From positions 1-24,635 of the IMG/VR virus record IMGVR_UViG_3300020281_000124: a stretch of 24,635 nt of DNA; one strand, written 5' to 3'. Shown piece by piece: positions 13,679 through 20,612 of the stretch (positions are counted from its first letter, which is position 1; the number at the start of each line of letters is the position of its first letter). Source of the DNA: a virus. The notes under the pieces are model-generated. The model did not search any database. It was not told where the DNA came from and worked only from the letters and a program-made list of their open reading frames with translations. The translations under genes and the position numbers were made by a program.

Positions 13679-14471
13679 AATTATCTTCTATGTATTTTCT
13701 AAATCTCTTTAGTAATACTGGCATCTTATCTTTACGTCTTCTCTTGTCGTGAACAGCTGTTGTTTTAATTTTAGGACCCATGTTTTTTGTATCTTGAGGA
13801 ATACCAGCCATAGCAGTAGTCATCTGTTCGCTTGATGCTTTTGCTTGAGCCATAGCCTCTGGAGAAGGAGCTCCTTTTTCGCCTTTCTTACGCATGCGCT
13901 TTCCAGACTTTCTTCTCTTGTTAATGTTATACCATAGTCCTCTATTTTGTTCTTCTATATCTTCTTTTTGCATTTCCTTAGTCTTCTTCTTCATTTTATT
14001 TATATAAGCTCGGTAGATAGCTGCAGCTGCAGTTTTTCCAGCAACTCTTGCTCTCTGTTCCATAGCTATTGCAGCTTGTATCTTATGAGCATGTTTTCTA
14101 CCTGACTTTTTTATTTTGGCCACTGACGCTTTTGCATCAGCCGGAGTTGCAAATTTCAAACCGTGAATCGTACCTTTTGGATTCTCATCTGTATATAAAT
14201 CACTATGTTTATCTGATCCTACTGGTTGTCCTTTTTTTCTTGGTATTCTTTTTGTAGCCTCAAACATATCCGTGCTTGGACTCTTACCAGATTGTTTTAC
14301 TACAGTTAAATCATCTCCTACTAATGGCGAATATTTTTTAGCAGCTGCTTTTGCTTTTGATTCTGAACTGTGCATGCTAAATGTGTACCTAGACTTTGGA
14401 GCGTTTGGATTTACTACAACGTGCGTGTATGGTTTTATCTTAGCACCTTTTTGTCTGCCAGCTACTCTCAT
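13671..14471 (-). CDS. Basic marine T4-like phage protein (266 aa)
   Basis: A very basic 266-residue protein. The first part has a predicted strand pair (YTHVVVNPNAPKSRYTFSMH) and an alanine/lysine helix. The middle has GTIHGLKFATPADAKASVAK then KSGRKHAHKIQAAIAMEQRA. The later RGLWYNINKRRKSGKRMRKK followed by GEKGAPSPEAMAQAK is a motif I recall from small basic proteins of marine T4-like phages. The C-terminus ends VLLKRFRKYIEDNYG. Strong charge suggests DNA or head association. No enzyme motif is seen. It overlaps both neighbours by 4-8 bases. Confidence 0.65.
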   Translation of the reverse strand: MRVAGRQKGAKIKPYTHVVVNPNAPKSRYTFSMHSSESKAKAAAKKYSPLVGDDLTVVKQSGKSPSTDMFEATKRIPRKKGQPVGSDKHSDLYTDENPKGTIHGLKFATPADAKASVAKIKKSGRKHAHKIQAAIAMEQRARVAGKTAAAAIYRAYINKMKKKTKEMQKEDIEEQNRGLWYNINKRRKSGKRMRKKGEKGAPSPEAMAQAKASSEQMTTAMAGIPQDTKNMGPKIKTTAVHDKRRRKDKMPVLLKRFRKYIEDNYG

Positions 14472-14710
14472 TGTCCGTTTCCTCCACCGTTTCCTCCAGA
14501 GCTATTACCTCCATTTCCACCGTTTCCATTACCACCATTGCCGTTTCCATTTCCGTTACCATTTCCGTTACCGTTTTTATTGCCATTTTTCTTTGGTTTC
14601 TTCTCAATAGCAAGATTTATATACGGTCTAAATCTCATGACTCTGACGCCTTTTTTTGGCACGCATGATTTAGTTTTTTTATCGTACTTGTACCCAGGCG
14701 GACATTTCAT
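14468..14710 (-). CDS. Asn/Gly-repeat protein with Cys motif (80 aa)
   Basis: An 80-residue protein of two parts. Residues 1-20 hold CPPGYKYDKKTKSC, a two-cysteine motif typical of small extracellular or chitin-binding-like repeats. Residues 41-80 are almost wholly alternating asparagine and glycine with a few serines. The repeat is encoded by a GGTAACGGAAATGG-type low-complexity DNA tract, so its length may vary between relatives by slippage. The start and stop overlap the neighbouring genes by four bases. It may be a flexible virion or adhesive element. Function unknown. Confidence 0.6.
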   Translation of the reverse strand: MKCPPGYKYDKKTKSCVPKKGVRVMRFRPYINLAIEKKPKKNGNKNGNGNGNGNGNGNGGNGNGGNGGNSSGGNGGGNGQ

Positions 14711-15288
14711 CTTATTAACTCGCTTACAGTTACATACACTTGTCTGTTTGTATTAATGTGTGTTGCTTCGTACACGTCTACGCCGAATACTTCTCCGACT
14801 GGAAAAGATTCATCAAGTATTCTTACTTGATCTTTTGGCCAAACAAGTTCATCACAAGTTTTATTTAATAATTTAGGGGTTGAAACTCTATACAACCCAG
14901 GTGTTAACTGTTTATTATCTAATAAGAACCACTCATTTTTTTCATTTAAAAAATCTAGTAAGTCGACATTTAGTTCTTTACATATTTTTTCTAAGCCTTT
15001 TGTTCCGACTTTTTCTTTAATGAGATAGAGCGCGCTCGCAAAAGATCCGAGTTTAGTTCCTCCCCCTGGAATTTTTGCAACGAGCCTTTTGATGTTAGCA
15101 GCAAGGCGAATAAAAGGAGTATAAGCAGACTTTTTTTCTTCATTATCGAGTCTTACCTTTTTAATTCTCTTTCCATTTTCATCTATGATACCTAGTTTAT
15201 ACGCGTCCCAGTCTTTCCAGTCCATGACCATCATACGTATGAATCTAAAAGTATATCCTAAGTCTGCTGCTTGTTTTAAAAAACCCAT
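14707..15288 (-). CDS. Conserved T4-like phage protein (193 aa)
   Basis: A 193-residue protein opening MGFLKQAADLGYTFRFIRMM, then MDWKDWDAYKLGIIDENGKR. This start is familiar to me from T4-like phages, where it is usually left as a conserved hypothetical or possible structural protein. A Gly-rich turn IPGGGTKLGSFASALYLIKE lies near residues 73-92. The C-terminal half is beta-rich (GEVFGVDVYEATHINTNRQV). No catalytic motif is evident. The start overlaps the upstream stop by one base, in line with a shared late transcript. Confidence 0.68.
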   Translation of the reverse strand: MGFLKQAADLGYTFRFIRMMVMDWKDWDAYKLGIIDENGKRIKKVRLDNEEKKSAYTPFIRLAANIKRLVAKIPGGGTKLGSFASALYLIKEKVGTKGLEKICKELNVDLLDFLNEKNEWFLLDNKQLTPGLYRVSTPKLLNKTCDELVWPKDQVRILDESFPVGEVFGVDVYEATHINTNRQVYVTVSELIR

Positions 15289-15656
15289 TAAATTTTCCTT
15301 AACACGTTAACTACATCAGGGTCCATTGTTATTCCAGTGTACTGATCATTTTTAATATAATTTAAAAATATCAAAAACGGTTTTATAACTGGCCAATGGT
15401 TATCATCTAATTTAAACTCTAAAATATTTAGAGTAGCTTCAATACCGAAGACATTAAAAACCACTATCAAATGATTAAGAATTAGTCTTTCAGGCAACTC
15501 ATCAGTTTCTAAATAACGATTCAATAATCTTTTAATATACTTAAACCTTTTTAAGTCTTCTTGAAACTCGTCTACATCGACTAACTTATTAGTCCTATAA
15601 TGATTAGCCGCGTACAAGAAAAGGTTCTTATCATTTAACTCTTTAAATCTTAACAT
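15288..15656 (-). CDS. Conserved phage protein (122 aa), helical
   Basis: A 122-residue helical protein starting MLRFKELNDKNLFLYAANHY, with RLLNRYLETDELPERLILNH and VVFNVFGIEATLNILEFKLD in the middle. It resembles short helical proteins conserved in T4-like cyanophages (possibly DUF7207, from memory), without known function. The 18-base gap upstream is AT-rich with no strong ribosome site, so initiation may be weak or coupled. No membrane segment is predicted despite several hydrophobic helices. Confidence 0.66.
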   Translation of the reverse strand: MLRFKELNDKNLFLYAANHYRTNKLVDVDEFQEDLKRFKYIKRLLNRYLETDELPERLILNHLIVVFNVFGIEATLNILEFKLDDNHWPVIKPFLIFLNYIKNDQYTGITMDPDVVNVLRKI

Positions 15657-15674
15657 AAAATTATATATTAAGAT

Positions 15675-16004
15675 CTAAATGACTTCTTTGAGTTCCTCAA
15701 TCAAATCAGCTTTATTTTTTCTTCGATCAAGTTCAATACCGTGTTCTCTACCGAGAGCTTCAAGTTCTAACTTAGTCATCGAATCTAAATCAGTGGCTTC
15801 ATCTCCGAACCATTCTTCTTTTGCTTCTTCAGCTGTAGTTGGTGATTCGGTTAAAGTTTGAATTTCTGGTTCTACACCAAAGAACTCGTCTATCTGAGAC
15901 TTTGATATTTTTTGAGCTACTAGTAGCTCTCCAGTTCTCTTATTCTTCCAACCTTGTGGAGTTGGTATCGCGCCTTTCGCCCAATTTGGTGGTTTTATAG
16001 CCAT
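15675..16004 (-). CDS. Small protein with C-terminal HeH/SAP-like domain
   Basis: A 109-residue protein. The N-terminal part (MAIKPPNWAKGAIPTPQGWK, then NKRTGELLVAQK) is a tryptophan-rich segment typical of phage structural or head-associated proteins. The middle is acidic and probably disordered. The C-terminal 35 residues (MTKLELEALGREHGIELDRR and KNKADLIEEL) form the helix-extension-helix pattern of HeH/LEM or SAP-like domains, which often bind DNA or proteins. The gene sits in the late cluster four bases after the previous stop. Confidence 0.68.
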   Translation of the reverse strand: MAIKPPNWAKGAIPTPQGWKNKRTGELLVAQKISKSQIDEFFGVEPEIQTLTESPTTAEEAKEEWFGDEATDLDSMTKLELEALGREHGIELDRRKNKADLIEELKEVI

Positions 16005-16008
16005 TATA

Positions 16009-16737
16009 TTAGTCCTTTTTATTTGTTACTTTATTTACTGCATCTAGCAGTTCATTCATAGTCTTTCCAAATATGCCGTACTTATCATGTTTTTCAACAT
16101 CTTCCATCTTAGCTGTTGGATCTTTTATAGGTGTTGCACTTGGCTTAATATTTCTATCGCCACTTGCCACGTTATCCCCGCCAGATCTCTTCTTGGCTTG
16201 TTTCATCTTTTTGTCGGCTTTATCTTTTTCATTAGCCTCTAAAGATTTTTTAACGTCTAAGTCTGCAGCTCCAGATTTAATTTTATCTTGAGCTCCTTTA
16301 GCCATATCCATAGCTCCTTTAGAAGATTGACTTTTATCAAGTATACCTTCTGGTGTAGTAGCGCTCTTGTAATGCGCTGCTCTGTCGCCTTCAAGCACAG
16401 AAATTAATTTTTCTCTAAAAGTCATTGTACTTTCTTTCATTTTTGGTTTTTCGTGTGTATATCCCATCTTTGAAAATTTTGCATGGTCCATTGGTGTTTT
16501 TGCTGTTACTTCTTTTCCAGTCTTTGGATCATACATCATATGTGGATATTTCACTGCTTCTTTCTGATCAGCAATTTTATTTGCCAAATCTTTTTTCATA
16601 GTAACCGGATGAGTCTTTCCACCAAAGTTGAATTTCTTCTTACCGGCTTTTGCGGCTGCAGCTGCTGCGCCATGGAAGGCGGTTCTTTCATTTGCTGGAA
16701 TCTCCTCAGGTATATGATACTTTATACTTTCTTCCAT
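16009..16737 (-). CDS. Alanine/lysine-rich late protein (242 aa)
   Basis: A 242-residue low-complexity, highly charged protein. ATG 16737 is chosen over ATG 16758 because AAAGGAG lies 7 bases before it, and it avoids overlap with the upstream gene. Features include HGAAAAAAKAGKKKFNFGGK, then YPHMMYDPKTGKEVTAKTPM, and an internal MTFREKLISVLEGD at about 105. That stretch resembles the T4 head-protease target seen at the N-terminus of nearby proteins. The C-terminal half is mostly Lys/Ala/Asp linkers, ending in a helix (MNELLDAVNKVTNKKD). It may be a head-internal or scaffold-like protein. Function unknown. Confidence 0.65.
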   Translation of the reverse strand: MEESIKYHIPEEIPANERTAFHGAAAAAAKAGKKKFNFGGKTHPVTMKKDLANKIADQKEAVKYPHMMYDPKTGKEVTAKTPMDHAKFSKMGYTHEKPKMKESTMTFREKLISVLEGDRAAHYKSATTPEGILDKSQSSKGAMDMAKGAQDKIKSGAADLDVKKSLEANEKDKADKKMKQAKKRSGGDNVASGDRNIKPSATPIKDPTAKMEDVEKHDKYGIFGKTMNELLDAVNKVTNKKD

Positions 16738-16748
16738 GGGATTCTCCT

Positions 16749-17033
16749 TTACATCCATACGTGAGCCACATAGGCTCCAAGTACAGCAACAATTAGTGCC
16801 ATACCAATCTTATTTATAATTCCTACAGTTCTTGAGTTATCGTCAACTGTTTTCTGTATCTCGTCTAATTTTACTGAAAGTTTATTTAATCTTTCTCTCA
16901 TATTCTCGTGATCGTCTTGCAATGCTATTATTTTCTCCTCTGCTCTCGCCAAAGAAATCATAGCATCAGCGAGCTTGTCTATCTTTTGCTCGATCCTATC
17001 TAATCTTGATTCAGTTGTCTCGTTCTGAGCCAT
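16749..17033 (-). CDS. Coiled-coil protein with C-terminal membrane anchor
   Basis: A 94-residue protein starting at ATG 17033 (MAQNETTESRLDRIEQKIDK). An in-frame ATG at 17078 exists but lies only a few bases from a late-promoter-like CATAAATA (17084-17091) and has no ribosome site, whereas AAAGGA lies 10 bases before 17033. The body is a heptad-rich coiled coil to about residue 72, and the C-terminal 20 residues (GMALIVAVLGAYVAHVWM) form one transmembrane helix. The layout matches short tail-anchored proteins common in marine T4-like phages. Role unknown; holin-like accessory or membrane tether are options. Confidence 0.68.
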   Translation of the reverse strand: MAQNETTESRLDRIEQKIDKLADAMISLARAEEKIIALQDDHENMRERLNKLSVKLDEIQKTVDDNSRTVGIINKIGMALIVAVLGAYVAHVWM

Positions 17034-17083
17034 ACTACTGTAATCCTTTAGTATTTGATGTATGAGATCTTTGTCCATAAATA

Positions 17084-17091
17084 TATTTATG
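17084..17091 (-). promoter_or_regulatory. T4-type late promoter variant CATAAATA
   Basis: CATAAATA on the minus strand differs from the T4 late consensus TATAAATA by the first base. It lies in the 120-base gap before the coiled-coil gene and 51 bases upstream of its preferred ATG at 17033. This position is consistent with a short leader carrying AAAGGA. Such AT-rich octamers occur by chance, so the intergenic position is the main support. Confidence 0.45.
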
Positions 17092-17094
17092 TGA

Positions 17095-17151
17095 TGTCAT
17101 AAAATTGACACCAATAAAAATATGACAGTTATTTTTGTCAAAAAATTGACA
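17095..17151. repeat. Two copies of a 16-bp TGTCA-N6-TGACA palindrome
   Basis: TGTCATAAAATTGACA (17095-17110) and TGTCAAAAAATTGACA (17136-17151) match at 15 of 16 positions. An extra TGACA lies between them (17123-17127). The second is a perfect palindrome with TGTCAA/TTGACA arms and a 4-base centre. They fill the largest gap in the late cluster. On the minus strand TTGACA at 17136-17141 is 17 bases from TTTATT, so one copy may double as a -35 box. An operator for a repressor or activator is possible. Confidence 0.6.
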
Positions 17152-17153
17152 GT

Positions 17154-17294
17154 TCATCTTTTTCCTTGACCTCTATACTTTTTAAAACTTCTTCTCTTAT
17201 GCTTATTCATAGTTGAAGTTATTGGCTTGCGTCCAATTGTAGTACCATGCTTCTTTGGTTCATGTACTGAAACTGTACGAAATAACTTTGCCAT
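17154..17294 (-). CDS. Tiny basic protein (46 aa)
   Basis: A 46-residue protein MAKLFRTVSVHEPKKHGTTI then GRKPITSTMNKHKRRSFKKY and a short basic tail RGQGKR. It is extremely basic. The KHGTTIGRKPxTSTMNKHKRRxFKKYRGQG layout is one I recognise from tiny conserved marine T4-like phage proteins. The ATG at 17294 overlaps the upstream stop (TAATG), supporting a real coupled gene. Likely binds nucleic acid or acts within the head; function unknown. Confidence 0.68.
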   Translation of the reverse strand: MAKLFRTVSVHEPKKHGTTIGRKPITSTMNKHKRRSFKKYRGQGKR

Positions 17295-17458
17295 TACTCA
17301 GCTTTCCATATTGTCCATATACCATAAGCGATCGCGAGACCTGCAGCAATCTTTGCTAATGGTGATAAAAATAATATCATAAGACCAAGAGCAACACAAA
17401 CCGCTCCGTCCATAGATGTTCTTTCTTTCATTCTTTCTTTAATCCAATATTTGATCAT
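17294..17458 (-). CDS. Small membrane protein (54 aa)
   Basis: A 54-residue protein that starts at ATG 17458, overlapping the upstream stop (TAATG), and ends overlapping the next start in the same way. The first 16 residues are basic (MIKYWIKERMKERTSM). Then comes a hydrophobic region of about 30 residues (VCVALGLMILFLSPLAKIAA and GLAIAYGIWTIW), which forms one long or two short membrane segments. It ends KAE. Could be a holin-like or other small membrane protein; no family is recognised. Confidence 0.65.
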   Translation of the reverse strand: MIKYWIKERMKERTSMDGAVCVALGLMILFLSPLAKIAAGLAIAYGIWTIWKAE

Positions 17459-17778
17459 TACCACTTTTCCTTATCTGCCCAGTATGCCGCTGACATTTTA
17501 CCTTTAGCTATGTTTTTAGCGTGTCTGGCTTTAAATGATTTGCGTCTTGCTTTTTGTCTATCAGATTCTCCTTTCTTAGGAGCTCCTGCAGTGCTTACGC
17601 CTTGTTGTCCAAACCTTATAGTTTTTATTTTATTTCCATCTTTTGCTACCACAATATGAGAACTAGTCGGATGATTTGGAGTACGTTTTGCTTTATTATA
17701 ACCAGACACTCCTGCAGCTTTAAGTCTTGGATCTTTTTCTTTTTCTAGTATAAATTTTTTAAATCTATCCAAACTCAT
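17458..17778 (-). CDS. DUF6321-like basic phage protein
   Basis: A 106-residue basic protein. RFGQQGVSTAGAPKKGESDR then KARRKSFKARHAKNIAKGKM and SAAYWADKEKW match the DUF6321 signature common in marine T4-like phages (GxxxKxRxxSFxxRHxxNIxxGKxSAAYWAxxxxW). The N-terminus MSLDRFKKFILEKEKD carries the F-x-x-F-I-L-E pattern shared with neighbours and with the T4 capsid-targeting leader, so it may be cut after Glu and packaged. The start overlaps the upstream gene by 14 bases. Function of the domain is unknown. Confidence 0.75.
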   Translation of the reverse strand: MSLDRFKKFILEKEKDPRLKAAGVSGYNKAKRTPNHPTSSHIVVAKDGNKIKTIRFGQQGVSTAGAPKKGESDRQKARRKSFKARHAKNIAKGKMSAAYWADKEKW

Positions 17779-18520
17779 GACCTGCTATCCTTTTCATTTG
17801 TCTATTAAACTCTGCTTGATCTGGTTTTGACTTATACAACTTTTTAGTAAGTGCACTATTTTTCTTACCTTTGATTCTGTACTTGTAACCTTTTTCTTTA
17901 TGTTCAGGATCTGTAGTCTTTACTAGTCTTCTCTTATACTGCGCTTCATAAGACTCTGGTCCTTTTGGAGCATCAGTTTTTCCTCTCATCCCTTCTTTAA
18001 CATTTTCACCGGGTGTTATCTTTTTCATCAGCCTTACAGACTCTGGCGAACCATAATCATACTTATATTCACTCTTTATTTCTTCTCTTCCTTGAGCTTT
18101 ATCTCTAAAAGCTTTTCTCTTTTTTGCTTTTGTGGTTCTTTCAACATCTGTTATCATGGAAGGTTGTTTAACTATCTTTCTTAATTTTTGTAATAATTGC
18201 CCTGGAGTCTTGTCATCCATATACATGTCTGGCAGACCTGCAATTGAAACTTTATAACTACCTTCTTTTTGTACAGCTTTTTTTACTGGTTTTTTAGTTC
18301 TGTCTAGCTCTGGTTTAGTTCTGTTTCTATTAATTTGCGAGAATAACTTTAAATTATTACCAGCTAACTTAGCCTCTTTTTGACTATCACGCTTATCAAG
18401 ATATGCAGCAATAGCCATCTTATGTCTCTTCTCTTTAGACTTACCTTTAAACTGTGGAGCCTTAGACTTTCTAAAGTCTTTTACGTAGTCTCCGGCCGTT
18501 GCATTTTTTCCTAGTGGCAT
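17765..18520 (-). CDS. Basic conserved phage protein (251 aa)
   Basis: A 251-residue very basic protein. The opening MPLGKNATAGDYVKDFRKSK then APQFKGKSKEKRHKMAIAAY is a motif I recall from T4-like marine phage proteins. Much of the rest is Lys-rich linker. A small domain lies at about 92-125 (YKVSIAGLPDMYMDDKTPGQ), with a strand pair and helix, and the C-terminus ends FNRQMKRIAGHEFG. High charge and position in the late cluster suggest DNA binding inside the capsid, which is inference. No enzyme motif seen. Confidence 0.65.
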   Translation of the reverse strand: MPLGKNATAGDYVKDFRKSKAPQFKGKSKEKRHKMAIAAYLDKRDSQKEAKLAGNNLKLFSQINRNRTKPELDRTKKPVKKAVQKEGSYKVSIAGLPDMYMDDKTPGQLLQKLRKIVKQPSMITDVERTTKAKKRKAFRDKAQGREEIKSEYKYDYGSPESVRLMKKITPGENVKEGMRGKTDAPKGPESYEAQYKRRLVKTTDPEHKEKGYKYRIKGKKNSALTKKLYKSKPDQAEFNRQMKRIAGHEFG

Positions 18521-18521
18521 G

Positions 18522-18743
18522 TTACTTTGCTTTCATTGCTGTTTGCATGGCTTTCATTAAGTTATTCATATCTTTTGAAAGAACTTGAATATATCTACCT
18601 CTTTCACCATAATTGATTTGATAACCTATACCACCTTTAAGACGAGTCTTTGTAATTTGTATTCCAAATTTATCATAGACGTCTTCGCCTTCTTCAATTT
18701 TCTCAGGTTGCACAACATCAAGAATTGCTTGTCTTAAACTCAT
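18522..18743 (-). CDS. Small phage protein (73 aa)
   Basis: A 73-residue protein starting MSLRQAILDVVQPEKIEEGE, then a small beta-rich domain (KFGIQITKTRLKGGIGYQIN) and a C-terminal amphipathic helix (KDMNNLMKAMQTAMKAK). I do not recognise the family. The start overlaps the previous stop by four bases. Its second half resembles a strand-strand-helix unit also suggested in the neighbouring 251-residue protein, but the sequences are not clearly related. Confidence 0.6.
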   Translation of the reverse strand: MSLRQAILDVVQPEKIEEGEDVYDKFGIQITKTRLKGGIGYQINYGERGRYIQVLSKDMNNLMKAMQTAMKAK

Positions 18744-19435
18744 TTCATACTCCCTACTTTTTTACGAGTACCAAATGCTTTAGTATCGCCCTTGTCCATC
18801 ATACCTTTCATACCAGCTGCTGGATCTGCTTTACCGTGATAGCCTTGTGCGTACCCTGGTTTTAATTTTTTAATCTTACCGCCTTTGGCTTTGAAAGCAT
18901 CAATTGCTTTTTGATGTGCTGCTTTCTCTGCATCAGACATTCCTTCTTTCTTGGTTAATCTTTTGGTGGCTCTATCAATACCGCGCATTCTCATTGCTGC
19001 TTTACGTTCTGGACTTTTCTTATAGTCTTGTTGTGGATGTGAACCGCCTACTGCACTTATTGCATCAACCTGTCCTTGATCTCTACCTTTAAAGTATGCA
19101 TCTCTTGAAGCTTTACCGATATAATTTGCTGCAGTTCTTTTTGATATTTCTTTGACTGTAGCTTCTCCTACTGACTCTTTTTTCTTCTTCTTACCCTTAC
19201 CACTAAGATCAGAATCGGCACCGTAATAAGTACCTTTACCTTTTCCTATGTACGAGTTGACTCGAGCCATTCCCCACTGCTGTGGTGTAGTCCCTGGTCT
19301 ATGACCTGTTCTCCAAGCTGCCATTCCTCTATTATATACTTTTTTTAAAGTACCGTAAGATATACCGGATTTAGCTGCTTTTTTCTTGAGTCCTTCATTT
19401 TCGAGTATCTCTTCGAATGTTGAAAATTTAAGCAT
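18740..19435 (-). CDS. DUF5824-like basic phage protein
   Basis: A 231-residue protein. The motif KKAAKSGISYGTLKKVYNRG then MAAWRTGHRPGTTPQQWGMA and RVNSYIGKGKGTYYGADSDL (about 17-76) is a highly conserved phage block that I associate, with some uncertainty, with DUF5824. Its compact, Trp/Arg-rich form suggests nucleic-acid or portal/head contact. The rest is basic and low-complexity. The N-terminus MLKFSTFEEILENEG matches the shared F-x-x-I-L-E leader, so head targeting and cleavage after Glu are possible. The start overlaps the nucleotidylyltransferase gene by eight bases. Confidence 0.75.
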   Translation of the reverse strand: MLKFSTFEEILENEGLKKKAAKSGISYGTLKKVYNRGMAAWRTGHRPGTTPQQWGMARVNSYIGKGKGTYYGADSDLSGKGKKKKKESVGEATVKEISKRTAANYIGKASRDAYFKGRDQGQVDAISAVGGSHPQQDYKKSPERKAAMRMRGIDRATKRLTKKEGMSDAEKAAHQKAIDAFKAKGGKIKKLKPGYAQGYHGKADPAAGMKGMMDKGDTKAFGTRKKVGSMK

Positions 19436-20612
19436 TTGTTACACCCCTGTTTTTTAATTTTCTAATTTTGGCTCGATCTAACATGCGTGCATGTTTCATC
19501 TTGTCAACCATTTTTTCTCTTTCTATTTTCTTTTTAGCTAAAGCAACTGCGTCTTCTCCGTACATTCTTCTATATTTAAGTGTATGTACACTTGGCTTAG
19601 TCTTAGCTGTCTTATCGCCCGGAGCTTGTTTATAAGCTGCAGGATTATCATCATCGTACTTACCGTACTTCTTAAAGTGCGCAAGTCTTTTTTTCTTGGT
19701 AGACTTACCTAAACCCTTATAGTATACAGAAGGCTGACTCCCTTTTGCCTTTTTAACATCTTTATCTTGTGCGACTTCTTTTTTTCTTTCTTTCTCTAAA
19801 AGCTCAACAGAGTCAAGCCACTTTCTGTAGTGTTTACCATCTTGCTCAACAATAACATAATTGCTTCCAAGACTGGTAACACGAGCGAGTTGGTCACTGC
19901 CCACGATAGTAACACAATCACCAACACTAAACAGATTTCCTTTAACATATTCCTCCCGTTTTTCTGAAACTGGAGCAAAATTTAGAGTGTTATGGTACTG
20001 CTTAACTTCTTTAAGTCCCATGCCTTTTCTTACTTGATTATACGCTTTTTTCGCTTCGGCGTTTGAAACACTTTTTGGCAACCCCTGAGAGAACTGAGCA
20101 AAGTTTCCTTCTGCTGCAACCTTTCTCATCTTTGATGCTGACATGCCCGAAACATCGTCTGCATCTGGATCCCTTTCTCCAGCTGAAATGGTATTAATTC
20201 TACTAAAGTTATATAAACCGTGCCTTCCTTTAATACCATTATATTTGTTGAGTAAGGTATTAAACTCCATAACTCGATCAGAGCCGACGACCATTGTTAA
20301 GTTCTTATACCCTTCGTTAAATAATCTAGTAGCGACATCAAATACATTTTTAATCTTTTTGTCAAGTATAACTTGTCTTGCATGTTTTGGAAAGAACCTT
20401 CTTACCATCTTTACTTTTTCTTGATAAGGAAGTGGATTCTTCTTCTTATCCTCGCTTTGAGACAAGAATACTTTATATGAGTTCTTTCCAGACTTTTTCG
20501 CTAACTCGTTCATTAGTTTTTCATGACCAGTAGTTGGAGGATTCATTCTACCAAAAGTAAAATAAACAGTTTTTTCTTCTTCAACTAGGTATTGTTTAAA
20601 AGAGTTTATCAT
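19428..20612 (-). CDS. Nucleotidylyltransferase with C-terminal SH3/KOW-like domain
   Basis: A 394-residue protein. Residues about 15-175 form a HIGH-superfamily nucleotidylyltransferase: GRMNPPTTGHEKL (21-33) holds the T/HxGH motif with H30, VVGSDRVMEF (108-117) fits the central strand, and GMSASKMR (156-163) is the S-x-S-x-x-R motif. Such enzymes transfer AMP or CMP, for example in NAD or lipid-precursor synthesis. Residues about 226-272 look like a small beta-barrel (SVGDCVTIVGSDQLARVTSL), SH3/KOW-like. The tail is basic. The N-terminus MINSFKQYLVEEEK matches the leader shared with neighbours. It overlaps the preceding stop by one base. An enzyme delivered in the virion is an inference. 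Confidence 0.82.
   Translation of the reverse strand: MINSFKQYLVEEEKTVYFTFGRMNPPTTGHEKLMNELAKKSGKNSYKVFLSQSEDKKKNPLPYQEKVKMVRRFFPKHARQVILDKKIKNVFDVATRLFNEGYKNLTMVVGSDRVMEFNTLLNKYNGIKGRHGLYNFSRINTISAGERDPDADDVSGMSASKMRKVAAEGNFAQFSQGLPKSVSNAEAKKAYNQVRKGMGLKEVKQYHNTLNFAPVSEKREEYVKGNLFSVGDCVTIVGSDQLARVTSLGSNYVIVEQDGKHYRKWLDSVELLEKERKKEVAQDKDVKKAKGSQPSVYYKGLGKSTKKKRLAHFKKYGKYDDDNPAAYKQAPGDKTAKTKPSVHTLKYRRMYGEDAVALAKKKIEREKMVDKMKHARMLDRAKIRKLKNRGVTNA

Noticed and set aside
17033-17078. ATG 17078 as start of the coiled-coil membrane protein
   Set aside because: It lies next to the late-promoter-like site without a ribosome-binding sequence; ATG 17033 has AAAGGA upstream and gives the usual length of this sort of protein.
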